A stretch of DNA of 64,000 nt from Artemia franciscana (taxonomy: Eukaryota > Arthropoda > Branchiopoda > Anostraca > Artemiidae). A model generated the notes under the pieces. That model made no database searches. It was not told the origin of the DNA and was given only the letters and a program-made list of their open reading frames with translations. The translations under genes were made by a program, and so were the position numbers. Every line of letters starts with the position of its first letter. The stretch's first letter is position 1. The DNA lies in contig NC_088881.1 in NCBI RefSeq assembly GCF_032884065.1, positions 5,348,171 to 5,412,170 of the forward strand, in the 5' to 3' direction. Positions 1 to 8,891 of the stretch are shown one piece after another.

Positions 1-61
1 TAGGTTTCATTCCTCCAAAGCTTACCTCCTAGTCAAAAATTTGAATAAAGCCATTCCAAAC

Positions 62-68
62 AAACACA
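62..68 (+). promoter_or_regulatory. Possible H1-specific box (AAACACA)
   Basis: AAACACA lies about 75 bp upstream of the H1 TATA box. The same heptamer is the known H1-specific upstream element of vertebrate H1 genes. A heptamer match could be chance. The copies in units 2-5 keep it. Confidence 0.4.
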
Positions 69-142
69 AGCACGGCCAAAATTCCTTAGCTCGCGCAGAG
101 AGAATAATGTTAACCCGGGTACGGCGGTTTCCAAAGTACAAT

Positions 143-149
143 TATAAAA
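143..149 (+). promoter_or_regulatory. H1 TATA box, unit 1 (TATAAAA)
   Basis: A consensus TATAAAA lies 76 bp upstream of the H1 ATG. The equivalent site in units 2-5 reads TGTAAAA. A weaker AT-rich match (TTTAAAAATA) lies just downstream in every unit. Confidence 0.7.
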
Positions 150-225
150 CTTTAAAAATAAGCATGTATTCGATATTTAGTCGGGGTCGTGCTAGTGATA
201 AGAGAAAAGTTGAGAAAAATTGGAA

Positions 226-903
226 ATGTCTGAAGTTGAAGCTGAAGTGGCACCAACAACTGTAGAATCCCAGAGCATGGCTTCACCAGCCAAGAAGGAA
301 AAGAAAGCAAAGGCTCCGAAACCAGCTAAGGTTGCAAAACCTAAAGGGGATAAAAAGGCCAAGGCACCAGCAAACCACCCAAAATACACGGAAATGATCA
401 CCAAATCCATTGCTGACCTGAAAGAACGCGGGGGATCTAGCCGTCAGGCCATTCTCAAATACATAATGGCCAATTTCCAGGTTGGCAATGATGCCAAAAT
501 TGTGAATATGCATCTTAAACAGGCTTTGAAGCGTTGCCTTGCAAACGGAATTGTTATAAATCCCAAAGGTACTGGCGTAACTGGTTCTTTCAAGCTTGCA
601 AAGCCTATCAAGGCCGAAAGCCCCAAGGCTGGAAAGCCTGCCAAGCCCACAGCAAAGAAAACCTCAGTCAAGAAAACAGCCAAACCTACTGCAGTTAAAA
701 AGTCAACTTCAGCCAAAAAGGCTACCAAGCCAACGGCTGGTAGCAAGAAATCTGTAAAGGCTTTCAAGAAACCCACTGTTGCCAAAAAAGCAGTAGCACC
801 AAAGAAGTTGACACCTAAGAAGGGGTCATCAGTCAAGAAAGCCCCCGCCGCCAAGAAAGTGGTATCTAAAAAGTCAGTAGCTAAGAAATCAGCTAAAAAG
901 TAA
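226..903 (+). CDS. H1: Linker histone H1
   Basis: The 225-residue linker histone binds the nucleosome dyad and linker DNA in the nucleus and compacts chromatin. Residues 1-50 are a Lys/Pro/Ala-rich N-tail. Residues about 50-126 form the winged-helix globular domain, with HPKYTEMITKSI, SSRQAILKYI and a GTGVTGSFKL end. The rest is a long basic tail of KPTAKK-type repeats. I start at the ATG at 226, which gives MSEVEAEV; the in-frame TTG six bases earlier is not a plausible eukaryotic start. The gene is intronless. The histone 3' hairpin (933-948) lies 30 bp after the stop, marking a replication-dependent, non-polyadenylated mRNA. Compared with units 2-5 it has Pro192, Leu195 and Val213 instead of Ala, Ser and Ala. 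Confidence 0.97.
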   Translation: MSEVEAEVAPTTVESQSMASPAKKEKKAKAPKPAKVAKPKGDKKAKAPANHPKYTEMITKSIADLKERGGSSRQAILKYIMANFQVGNDAKIVNMHLKQALKRCLANGIVINPKGTGVTGSFKLAKPIKAESPKAGKPAKPTAKKTSVKKTAKPTAVKKSTSAKKATKPTAGSKKSVKAFKKPTVAKKAVAPKKLTPKKGSSVKKAPAAKKVVSKKSVAKKSAKK

Positions 904-932
904 ATGTGTACAATTATCGTATAGTATCAAAC

Positions 933-948
933 AGCCCTTTTCAGGGCT
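933..948 (+). terminator. Histone mRNA 3' hairpin of H1
   Basis: AGCCCTTTTCAGGGCT forms a 6-bp stem with a TTTC loop, the family pattern bound by SLBP. A purine-rich stretch (CAAAGCAAATG) that could pair with U7 snRNA follows. Equivalents lie at 11025-11040, 20957-20972, 30888-30903 and 40778-40793. Confidence 0.92.
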
Positions 949-1438
949 ATCAAAGCAAATGCTCGAGACTCTGTTCAGAGAGTTATAATGCCTATTAATT
1001 TCACATTTTGACTGTCTACTTTTGCCTATACATCGCCATAGCCGAAGGATTAGAGCGGCGCCTTCAAATCATTGGAGCAGATGATCCATTCCCGACTAGG
1101 CTGATACAATGATGACTTATATAATTACATAAGGGAATAAAAATAATTATGCAACGGAAAAGGATATAATTAAATCCTGTTTTACAGGAAAATACCACAA
1201 TTAAAAATATTGTTGCCTAATTTCTTTTTTCAAATTCCAACACTAAAGAAAAGGTTTGATTTCAAAAAGTTCAGACTGTTTTTGGTTGTATTATTTTCTC
1301 TTTTAACAATACAATACATCAATCGCAATCTTTGCAAAAGCAAAAAAGGAGAAACACAGATTACCTAGAAATAGACTCGCTAGCTTTTGAGCAAAAATTG
1401 TTCGCCCAGGTAGAGCGGTTCCCTGAATATACGCTAAA
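949..1438. other. H1 downstream spacer, no gene seen
   Basis: About 490 bp of AT-rich DNA after the H1 hairpin. I see no coding pattern or RNA gene. The segment from about 1345 (AGGAGAAACACAGATTA) begins a stretch that reappears in altered form outside the array at 44614-44713. Confidence 0.6.
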
Positions 1439-1940
1439 AGTCTTTGATTAAAATCAGTCGTTTGCGCTGCGCTCTTGAAGGAGCAAGTACATTGTGTGTC
1501 ATTGTATGCTACTGAAAGACAAAGATAGTTGAACTCTACAATGGAATCTAGGCTGAAAACATTTGAAGGGACTTTGGACATAGACCAATCAAAGACTAAC
1601 TTTAAAGTTAGTCTTTAAGACAGTTGATCAGGCGGCGCTATTGAAGGAACAAGTAGACTTTTGCTGTAGAAGCTATTGAAAGACCAAGGCAACTTGAACT
1701 GTACAATGGAGTTGGGCCCGACAACATATGAAGAGGATTTGGACATGGACAAATCAAAGACTAACTTTAAAGTAAGTCTTTGATTTAAGTCAGCTGTTTA
1801 CGCGGCGCTATTGAAGGAACAAGCAGATTTTAGCTGTAGATGCTACTGAAGGACAAAAGTAGTTGAACTGTACAATGGAGTTGAGCCCGAAAATATATGA
1901 AGACAATTTGAACATAAATACACTGTTCAATCAGCTTTTA
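1439..1940. repeat. Three tandem repeats of about 165-171 bp with palindromic junctions, unit 1
   Basis: Three diverged copies start at 1439, 1610 and 1775. Each runs from AGTCTTT through GGCGCTATTGAAGGAACAAG, a TACAATGGA(G/A)T block and a (G)GACATGGAC-like end. The first junction (1591-1616) is a perfect 26-bp palindrome. The second (1751-1786) is a 36-bp palindrome with one mismatched pair. No coding potential is seen. Confidence 0.85.
1591..1616. repeat. Perfect 26-bp palindrome at a repeat junction
   Basis: AAAGACTAACTTT is followed directly by its exact reverse complement. It sits where two 165-bp repeats meet and recurs in all five units. Confidence 0.9.
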
Positions 1941-1954
1941 TCATAAATTGTTGG

Positions 1955-3715
1955 TTAATACTACTAATAACTCACTGCAGCACCAAGCCGCCTGAGGCCA
2001 ACACAGCTACGCACGCTCCTCCTCCAACCTAATCTATTTAAACCTCCCTCTTTACACCCTCCCAGAAAGTTCCCATTTCCTTTAAATCTTTATTTATGAC
2101 ATCCTCCCAACCCAGACAAGGACGACCTGCTTTCCGTGTAGCCCCAGACGGTTGGCCAAAAAGGACAATCTTCGGTAATCTGTTATCCTTCATCCGTAGA
2201 ACGTGGCCTAGCCATCTCAACCTTTCTTTCATTATAGCCCCAGAAAGCGGGATTGAACCACACTTTTCGTACAACCTACTGTTTGAAATACGGTCAGTCA
2301 GCCGGGTACCCAGAACAATCCGTAGGCAATTTCTCTGGAAAACATCTAGTAAATTTTCATCTGCTTTTCGGAGTGCCCATGCTTCAGAGCCATATTTGAC
2401 CACTGTCACCACTGTAGCTTCCAATATTCTAATCTTGGTTTGTAGACTTATCTTTCTATTCTTCCAAACTTTTTTTAACTGTGAAAAAACACCCTGAGCT
2501 TTAGCTATTCTACTTTTAACATCTTCACTGCTCCCACCATCTTTACTAATAATGCTACCAAGGTAACTGAAGCTCCCAACCTAATCAATCTTTTCGTTAC
2601 CTAATGTCACCTGTTCATCTTCACTTATTCCTAGCCTTAGTGACTTAGTCTTCTTAACATTAATTTTCAAGCCTATTTTAGCACCCTGAACTCGTAAAAC
2701 CTCTAAAATTTCATTCATTTTGCTCACACTTTCATCTAATATGCTTAAATCATCAGCATAATCTAAGTCCAGGAGCGTTCTTCCTTCCCATTTGATTCCA
2801 TGGTTTCCAATTGCCTTTCCTGTGCTCCTTAAGACAAAGTCCATCAAAATGATCCATATAAAGGGGGATAGAACACAACCCTGCTTAACTCCTGATTTAA
2901 TACAAAACCAGTTGCTAACCTCATTTCCTACCTTAACCGCAGCAGTATTATTCTCGTACATAGCGCAAATCACTTTAATGTATTTTTCTGGTATACCATA
3001 TAACGATAAGACCTTTGTTAACGCTGTTCTATCAACAGAATCGAAAGCTTGCTCATAATCGATAAAACTAAGGACCAAAGGTGTTTGACAACGAAGGGAC
3101 TTCTCAATTATTAACCTAAGAGTGAAAACATGGTCGACACATCCTCTACCTTTTCTAAAACCGCATTGTTCCTCCCTTAAAACTTTGTCTACAGCATGTC
3201 TCAGTCTAAAAAGTATCATATTACTCAGTAATTTGCTACCTACAGAGACCAGACTAATGCCTCGATAATTACGACACTCACTCTTGTCACCTTTCTTATA
3301 CAGTGGTTTAATTAAGGTTTTCCTGAAATCATTGGGTACTTCCCCTTTTTCAAAAATCATGTTCATAATCTTCAGTAGCTTATTCCTAACCTCAAAGCCA
3401 TCATATTTAAGAAACTCATTAATCATACTATCAGCACCTGGGGCCTTATTATTTTTTGATCCTTTTAGTATTGTCGCTAATTCTTCCTCACTAAACAAAT
3501 CTTCCTTCACATCCAAGGTATCACAAACTTTTTCATTTTCATCTATATCTTTTCCTGCAACTGTATCTCGGTTTAGCACATTCTCAAAATGTTCCACCCA
3601 TCTTTCTTTAACTTTTTCCTTATCACTAATTGTGGCCCCATTTCTATCTTTAACTAGGACTAGTCCGGATTGGCTACTCCCTTTCAATTTTATACTGAAT
3701 TACACGCCAACTTAA
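1955..3715 (-). mobile_element. 5'-truncated RTE/BovB-like LINE, unit 1
   Basis: On the minus strand this non-LTR retrotransposon keeps the reverse-transcriptase domain and the C-terminal region but has no endonuclease. It reads RWVEHFENVLNRD, then FRKGRGCVDH, FIDYEQAFDSVD, SGVKQGCVLSP and the catalytic DYADDLSIL. The C-terminal LRWLGHVLRM and GRPCLGWEDVI motifs suggest RTE/BovB-like elements. The 3' end (left side) finishes in a short TAGTA-type tail near 1955. A single in-frame TAG at 2581-2583 divides an otherwise continuous frame. The insertion sits in the same place in every unit, so it predates the amplification and was carried along with it. The clade assignment is moderate. Confidence 0.85.
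2038..3687 (-). pseudogene. Reverse transcriptase remnant of the unit 1 LINE
   Basis: Open from 3687 down to a TAG at 2581-2583 (368 codons), then in the same frame down to 2038. The first part carries the RT palm with FIDYEQAFD and DYADD. The second carries YGSEAWALRK and the LGHVLRM/RLPK region. The missing N-terminal endonuclease means it could not act as an autonomous element. That the frame is still open in every complete unit reflects homogenisation of the array more than selection on the enzyme. Confidence 0.8.
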
Positions 3716-3739
3716 TTAAATGGTTAATTAACCATTTAA
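3716..3739. repeat. Perfect 24-bp AT palindrome at the LINE 5' edge
   Basis: TTAAATGGTTAA is followed by its reverse complement, immediately beyond the truncated 5' end of the LINE. Units 2 and 3 keep it. Unit 4 has one change that breaks the symmetry near 33687. Confidence 0.85.
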
Positions 3740-4110
3740 AACTGTATGTTTCTTGGTGGCTTTCAACTTGATTTAAATTGCCGGAATGGTCAACTAAAAT
3801 ATCTTGGGGGCTTATAAAATCACTTTGGTTACAACTCTTGACTCTTTTTATTGGCTAAAATAAATACGAGTCAACTGTTGTGGCTGTTCCATTTTCGCCT
3901 TCATTTAGTGGCTTATCAGCTAAGCCAAAATAGTTGATTTGCATTTATTTATTACCGATAGGAAATGTCCAATTTAATCTCTCTTTTTTCTCTTATATAA
4001 AATATAATCACCTTTGTGCTATTAGAATAAGGAAACAAGTTTGTTAAAGATTATTATTTTACTTTGAAACAAAGAAATCATAATAATAAATAAAAAAGAA
4101 AAAAAAAGAT
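3740..4110. other. LINE to 5S spacer, no gene seen
   Basis: About 370 bp of AT-rich DNA with no convincing coding or RNA pattern. The A-rich stretch just before 4111 is the T-run terminator of the 5S gene on the minus strand. Confidence 0.6.
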
Positions 4111-4228
4111 GCCAACAGCACCCGGTGTTCCCAGGCGGTCACCCATCCAAGTACTGACCGGGCCCGACGTTGTGTGACTTCCAGGATCTGACGAGACTGG
4201 GTACTTTCAACGTGGTATGGCCGTTGGC
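4111..4228 (-). rRNA. 5S ribosomal RNA, unit 1
   Basis: 5S rRNA is the small structural RNA of the large ribosomal subunit, made by RNA polymerase III. Read on the minus strand it begins GCCAACGGCCATACCACG and ends GGTGCTGTTGGC, so the ends pair as helix I. The internal control region is present (GTCAGTACTTGGATGGGTG). About 118 bases are visible; the mature RNA may keep one or two more at its 3' end. ATC and a run of nine T follow directly, a pol III terminator. The gene lies between the LINE and the inverted-repeat element, opposite in strand to H1. Confidence 0.96.
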
Positions 4229-4370
4229 TAAAAAATTTTGTAACAAAATCATTGTTGACTCACAAACTGAAAAGAAACAAAATGCCTAATTTTAGAGTCA
4301 TGAAGCAAGGATTTTAGAAGAGAAAAATATTTTAAGAATGAATCAAAATATGTTTATTAATTGTTTTTTT

Positions 4371-5006
4371 GGTAAAGTTCTAGTTAAGTGACTTCTTGCT
4401 ATCTCGGAAAGGGGTTAGGTTAGGAAAATGAAACTTTTGGGGATGGGTCTACAGGCTAAAGCATATCCCGGGAAGATATTTTAAAGTACTCACCTCCACT
4501 CTATCTCCCTCTAGAGAGCCTTGAAATTTGCCTACATGACAGGTCTATACCTATTGAAATTTTGACAAAACAACATTTTACCTTAATTTTCAGTTACCTG
4601 TTGCTTTTTCTCTGCCTTTAGTTCTGAAAATGCAATTCCTGTTATTTGAGCAGAATTCTTAGCCATATCAATGTTTGTTTTTTTTTTTTTTTTAATTTAG
4701 TAAATGTATTGGAATATCTTTAAAACCTTATAAATTGGGATTGAGCAAAGTTGTGAAGCTGAAAACAATTTTGTTGTACTTCATTCAAGCAGAAGATCTA
4801 TTTTGCAAGGTGTCACTTTAAGAACACACCTATTTTTAAAGGTCATCAAAGGTCAGGGCCCTCTAAAGGGAGAAGGAGTGGAGGTAGGTACTTCAAAATA
4901 TCTTCCCAGGACATACCTTAGCCTGTAGACCCATCCCTGAAAGTTTCATTTTCCTAACCTAACCCCTTTCCAAGATATCAAGAAGTCACTTAACTAGAAT
5001 TTTACC
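4371..5006. mobile_element. 636-bp inverted-repeat (MITE-like) element, unit 1
   Basis: The two ends are long inverted repeats of roughly 190-200 bp. They begin GGTAAA(G/A)TTCTAGTTAA and run through GGTTAGGTTAGGAAAATGAA and GATGGGTCTACAGGCTAA. The middle is AT-rich with a T-run and has no coding potential, so the element would depend on a transposase encoded elsewhere. A related copy of 633 bp, split by an LTR element, lies at 53138-58124. I could not fix the target-site duplication because the flanks here are T-rich. Confidence 0.85.
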
Positions 5007-5166
5007 TTTTTTGGTAAATTTTTTTGTGTTTTTTTAAAGAAAACCTTTTTTCCTGCTGAAACAAAACGACAAGCCCCCCAAAATGTTTCTACCTTTGATG
5101 ACTACCCTATTGCTTCCTAGGCCAGTTTAGATTAGTCGAATTAGAGGGTCTTTGAATTGGCTCTTG

Positions 5167-5202
<36 letters not shown>

Positions 5203-5534
5203 AGCTCCTCGATTTTTGTGTGTAATTTATTGGTTTCTTAGGTGAAAATGAGCTTCCTTTCCTACAGTAAATTCCAATGCTTTTGTAACGAGATCAATGT
5301 GAAAGCAAACTCTTTTGCTTGTAACAAAAGGGCAATCTCCAAATATATATTCAGATTCTGTTGGGGTATAATTTGAGGATTTTCAAGGAAAATGTTCCCC
5401 CTACCTCCAGTAAATTCTTATGCTTTGTTACTAAATAAATGTGAAAGTTTCCCTTTTCACATTTAGTATCCTAAATTTCATAGCTTTGTCCTTCCCAGGT
5501 GGTCACATGCTATAGAGCGATTCAATTAATTTGT
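5007..5534. other. Spacer before H2A, with A-run and small duplication
   Basis: Non-coding. It contains an A-run of about 30 bases near 5174-5203. A diverged short duplication follows (AGTAAATTC(C/T)(A/T)ATGCTTT at about 5264 and 5407, each followed by ATGTGAAAG). Confidence 0.6.
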
Positions 5535-5550
5535 AGCCCTTAAAAGGGCT
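5535..5550 (-). terminator. Histone mRNA 3' hairpin of H2A
   Basis: On the minus strand AGCCCTTTTAAGGGCT forms a fully paired 6-bp stem with a 4-base loop, 44 bp beyond the H2A stop. It is conserved in units 2-4. Confidence 0.92.
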
Positions 5551-5594
5551 GTTGGTTAATTTGGGGTAGGGCCTGTAGCTAAAGTTAGATTCAT

Positions 5595-5975
5595 TTAAGC
5601 CTTTGCCGGTTTTTCAGTCTTCTTTGGTAGAAGGACTGCTTGAATATTGGGCAAAACACCTCCTTGGGCAATGGTGACCCCCGACAGAAGCTTGTTCAGT
5701 TCTTCATCATTTCTAATGGCAAGCTGAAGGTGACGAGGAATAATACGAGTTTTTTTGTTATCTCGTGCAGCATTACCAGCAAGCTCAAGGACCTCGGCAG
5801 CCAAATATTCCATCACCGCTGCAAGGTAAACGGGTGCGCCTGCACCAACTCGTTCCGCATAGTTGCCCTTTCTCAGAAGACGGTGGATCCTTCCCACTGG
5901 GAATTGGAGACCTGCCCTATTTGAACGGGACTTTGCCTTTCCCTTCACTTTTCCACCCTTTCCTCTTCCTGACAT
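5595..5975 (-). CDS. H2A: Histone H2A, unit 1
   Basis: This 126-residue core histone pairs with H2B in the nucleosome. It has the [21 protein letters not shown]-tail, the [24 protein letters not shown] entry to the histone fold, the acidic-patch segment ([19 protein letters not shown]) and a short [10 protein letters not shown] tail. There is no SQ motif of H2A.X and no H2A.Z features, so it is the canonical replication-type protein. It is intronless. It is divergent from H2B, with 217 bp between the two ATGs, and both share one promoter region. Its TATAAA is at 6059-6064 (minus). Confidence 0.98.
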   Translation of the reverse strand: MSGRGKGGKVKGKAKSRSNRAGLQFPVGRIHRLLRKGNYAERVGAGAPVYLAAVMEYLAAEVLELAGNAARDNKKTRIIPRHLQLAIRNDEELNKLLSGVTIAQGGVLPNIQAVLLPKKTEKPAKA

Positions 5976-6058
5976 GGTTTCTAGATTACAAAATTCACTG
6001 AGACTCTTTAATCCACCAACAAATTGAAAATGATGCCTGTTTTTGAATGCGCAAACAA

Positions 6059-6064
6059 TTTATA
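6059..6064 (-). promoter_or_regulatory. H2A TATA box
   Basis: TATAAA on the minus strand, 84 bp upstream of the H2A ATG, within the divergent H2A/H2B promoter. Confidence 0.65.
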
Positions 6065-6121
6065 CTCCAGCGAGCGAACTGAGTTCCTCTGAGAAAAGAA
6101 TTGTGCGCGAACTGTAGTTGG

Positions 6122-6129
6122 TATATAAA
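6122..6129 (+). promoter_or_regulatory. H2B TATA box
   Basis: TATATAAA lies 63 bp upstream of the H2B ATG and is followed by CGGGCCGAGTTT. Only about 57 bp separates it from the H2A TATA box. Confidence 0.7.
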
Positions 6130-6192
6130 CGGGCCGAGTTTTGTAAACGCTTCTCATTTGATTATTGGATTTTGTTAAAGAATCTTTCAGCA

Positions 6193-6564
6193 ATGGCTCC
6201 AAAAACTTCAGGAAAAGCGGCAAAGAAAGCTGGTAAGGCGCAAAAAAACATCAGCAAAACTGATAAGAAAAGGAAACGAAAGAGGAAGGAAAGCTACGCC
6301 ATTTACATTTACAAAGTTCTTAAGCAAGTGCATCCCGACACTGGTGTTTCTAGCAAGGCAATGAGCATCATGAATAGCTTTGTCAACGATATCTTTGAAA
6401 GGATTGCTGCGGAAGCCTCTCGTCTAGCTCACTACAACAAGAGGTCCACCATCACTAGCAGAGAGGTTCAAACTGCTGTGAGGCTGCTCCTACCCGGAGA
6501 ACTTGCCAAGCATGCTGTTAGTGAAGGCACTAAAGCTGTAACAAAATACACAAGCTCCAAATAA
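6193..6564 (+). CDS. H2B: Histone H2B, unit 1
   Basis: This 123-residue core histone is the H2A partner. The start is [17 protein letters not shown], and a longer upstream frame from 6118 is 5'UTR. A basic tail including [11 protein letters not shown] leads into the histone fold ([21 protein letters not shown], then [20 protein letters not shown]). The C-terminal helix ends AVTKYTSSK, whose lysine region is the ubiquitination site in the family. It is intronless. The hairpin is at 6616-6631. Units 2-4 encode the same protein. Confidence 0.98.
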   Translation: MAPKTSGKAAKKAGKAQKNISKTDKKRKRKRKESYAIYIYKVLKQVHPDTGVSSKAMSIMNSFVNDIFERIAAEASRLAHYNKRSTITSREVQTAVRLLLPGELAKHAVSEGTKAVTKYTSSK

Positions 6565-6615
6565 GAGGGAATTTTCCCTGTCTATTAGCGCCCAATTAGC
6601 CGGGCCCTCCCAAAC

Positions 6616-6631
6616 AGCCCTTTTAAGGGCT
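6616..6631 (+). terminator. Histone mRNA 3' hairpin of H2B
   Basis: AGCCCTTTTAAGGGCT, 51 bp after the stop codon. It is preceded by CCAAAC, as at the other histone hairpins here. Confidence 0.92.
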
Positions 6632-7056
6632 ACCACCTTATTTTAAATGCTCTGCTCTCAAATTGTTTCTGGCTTTGATTTGCGAAATCTCGGGTCAACA
6701 AGAACCCATACTAAACCCTAATACGAAAAAAACAACAAAAGTCCCCTGTTTCAAAGACAACGCTCAATTTGCTTGTTGTATAGAAAGTAATATCCATCGA
6801 CGAATAGTTAAAGAGTGTAGAAAACGGGGCCTCGGTCTTTTTCATGACGTTCCATCAAAAACATTTTTGTAGGCCCCATTGGGAGCTATTCATTTTTTTT
6901 GCTATTTTTGGATTTATTAGGCTGGCCTAAATTGGCATTTTGCGTGTTCCCTTTTCATTAGATGTTTTGGATCAACGGCCCTTGAATCATACCTTTTTAG
7001 TCACGGAACACTAGGCTATTTAACGTTATTTTGCGTGTTTGTTTAAACCATCTAGT
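6632..7056. other. Convergent H2B-H3 spacer, no gene
   Basis: H2B and H3 are transcribed toward each other across about 425 bp. A 69-codon open stretch (6663-6872) lacks any family resemblance and is unlikely to be a gene. Confidence 0.6.
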
Positions 7057-7072
7057 GGCCCTTAAAAGGGCC
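7057..7072 (-). terminator. Histone mRNA 3' hairpin of intact H3
   Basis: On the minus strand GGCCCTTTTAAGGGCC has a fully paired 6-bp stem. In units 2-4 the first base is A, which leaves an A-C mismatch at the base of the stem (17153-17168, 27084-27099, 37014-37029). Confidence 0.92.
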
Positions 7073-7108
7073 GTTGGTTAAGACGCAATTGCGTAGAAAT
7101 TAGGGTAC

Positions 7109-7558
<450 letters not shown>

Positions 7559-7578
7559 TCAGATGCTTAGTAGCTAAA

Positions 7579-7584
7579 TTTATA
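7579..7584 (-). promoter_or_regulatory. H3 TATA box
   Basis: TATAAA on the minus strand, about 60 bp upstream of the H3 ATG. It is retained in units 2-4 even though their H3 is broken. Confidence 0.65.
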
Positions 7585-7637
7585 TGGAGCGCCAGCCGCG
7601 CGATAGAGTAACAATTTGTGGGGAAAGACTTTAGCAA

Positions 7638-7644
7638 TATATAA
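7638..7644 (+). promoter_or_regulatory. H4 TATA box
   Basis: TATATAA lies 74 bp upstream of the H4 ATG and is followed by TAAACGGGC, a context resembling that of the H2B TATA box. Confidence 0.65.
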
Positions 7645-7672
7645 TAAACGGGCTTTCAAGAAAACTCGTTAG

Positions 7673-8029
<357 letters not shown>

Positions 8030-8068
8030 TGGTTTCTAAATGCATTTTGAACTGTCCCCCTACCCAAC

Positions 8069-8084
8069 GGCCTTTTTAAAGGCC
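8069..8084 (+). terminator. Histone mRNA 3' hairpin of H4
   Basis: GGCCTTTTTAAAGGCC, a 6-bp stem, 39 bp after the stop. Equivalents lie at 18001-18016, 27932-27947 and 37862-37877. Confidence 0.92.
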
Positions 8085-8089
8085 ATCAA

Positions 8090-8852
8090 ATCTTTAAACA
8101 CTTTCTGGGCCAGGTTCTATGAGCCTTTTCCATATTGTGAATTTTAAAATGTCGGTAAATACCTTTTCTTCTTTTTTTGGTCTCAGGTGCAATATCTGAG
8201 TCGAATTATGAAAGCAAATTACCATTACTATTTTACTGTATTTAGCTTTTCCTTGCATATTTGAATAAAGTTGTTTATTATTATCATGGAATGATTCAAA
8301 GAAATAGTTGTTGCTATTCAACTGCACAATCCTATTCTGTTATGTTTGAATGAAGATAGTAGGAACGGAGGAGAATATGTTCCTACTCTTACTAAATTGC
8401 CGTTGGATCTTACAATTTGGACAAAAGTATTGCATTAATTATTTGCAGTTAATAAACAAGTATGAAAAGCCGGCAACATTTTAGATAGCAAATGAATTTC
8501 CTTGTAAACTGACTGAGAATGAAGCCCAAAATCATGAGTTTCAAACTATAACAAAAGGCATTCGACTGACTTTAATTTAGAGATGGGAAAATAACAGCAA
8601 ATGGACTTTTAGCTGGTATTCACCGTTGAAATATATTGCATTTCAATTTTCAGCATTGAACATATTAGTTTGTTCTAACACTGCTTTTGATCTTTTGAAA
8701 TACAAGACGCCATAAACCTATAAAAATGATTTTTATCTGTCATTATATAGCAGTTATTTGTGATTATATTTTATTTGTGATCATATAGCAACAATTCGTT
8801 TTGCGTTTTTAATTTTCGCAAACACTTTTTGTCATTTGTGTTTTAACTTTTT

Positions 8853-8891
<39 letters not shown>

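Noticed and set aside
220-225. H1 starting at the TTG six bases before the ATG
   Set aside because: Nuclear eukaryotic genes start at ATG; the ATG at 226 gives the expected Ser-Glu start.
1439-1940. CRISPR-like repeat array
   Set aside because: Only three long diverged repeats, no short repeat-spacer pattern, and a eukaryotic setting.
2096-2497. 133-codon plus-strand frame opposite the LINE
   Set aside because: It is the antisense shadow of the LINE C-terminal region.
4371-5006. Assigning a target-site duplication or superfamily to the inverted-repeat element
   Set aside because: The flanks in the array are T-rich and those at 53138/58124 do not show a clear matching duplication.
6118-6192. 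H2B with 25 extra N-terminal residues
   Set aside because: The extra residues overlap the TATA box and 5'UTR, and H2B in all animals starts at the MAPK-type N-terminus.
6663-6872. A 69-codon open frame between H2B and H3, present in every unit
   Set aside because: Presence in every unit comes from homogenisation. It has no family features and lies in the convergent 3' spacer.
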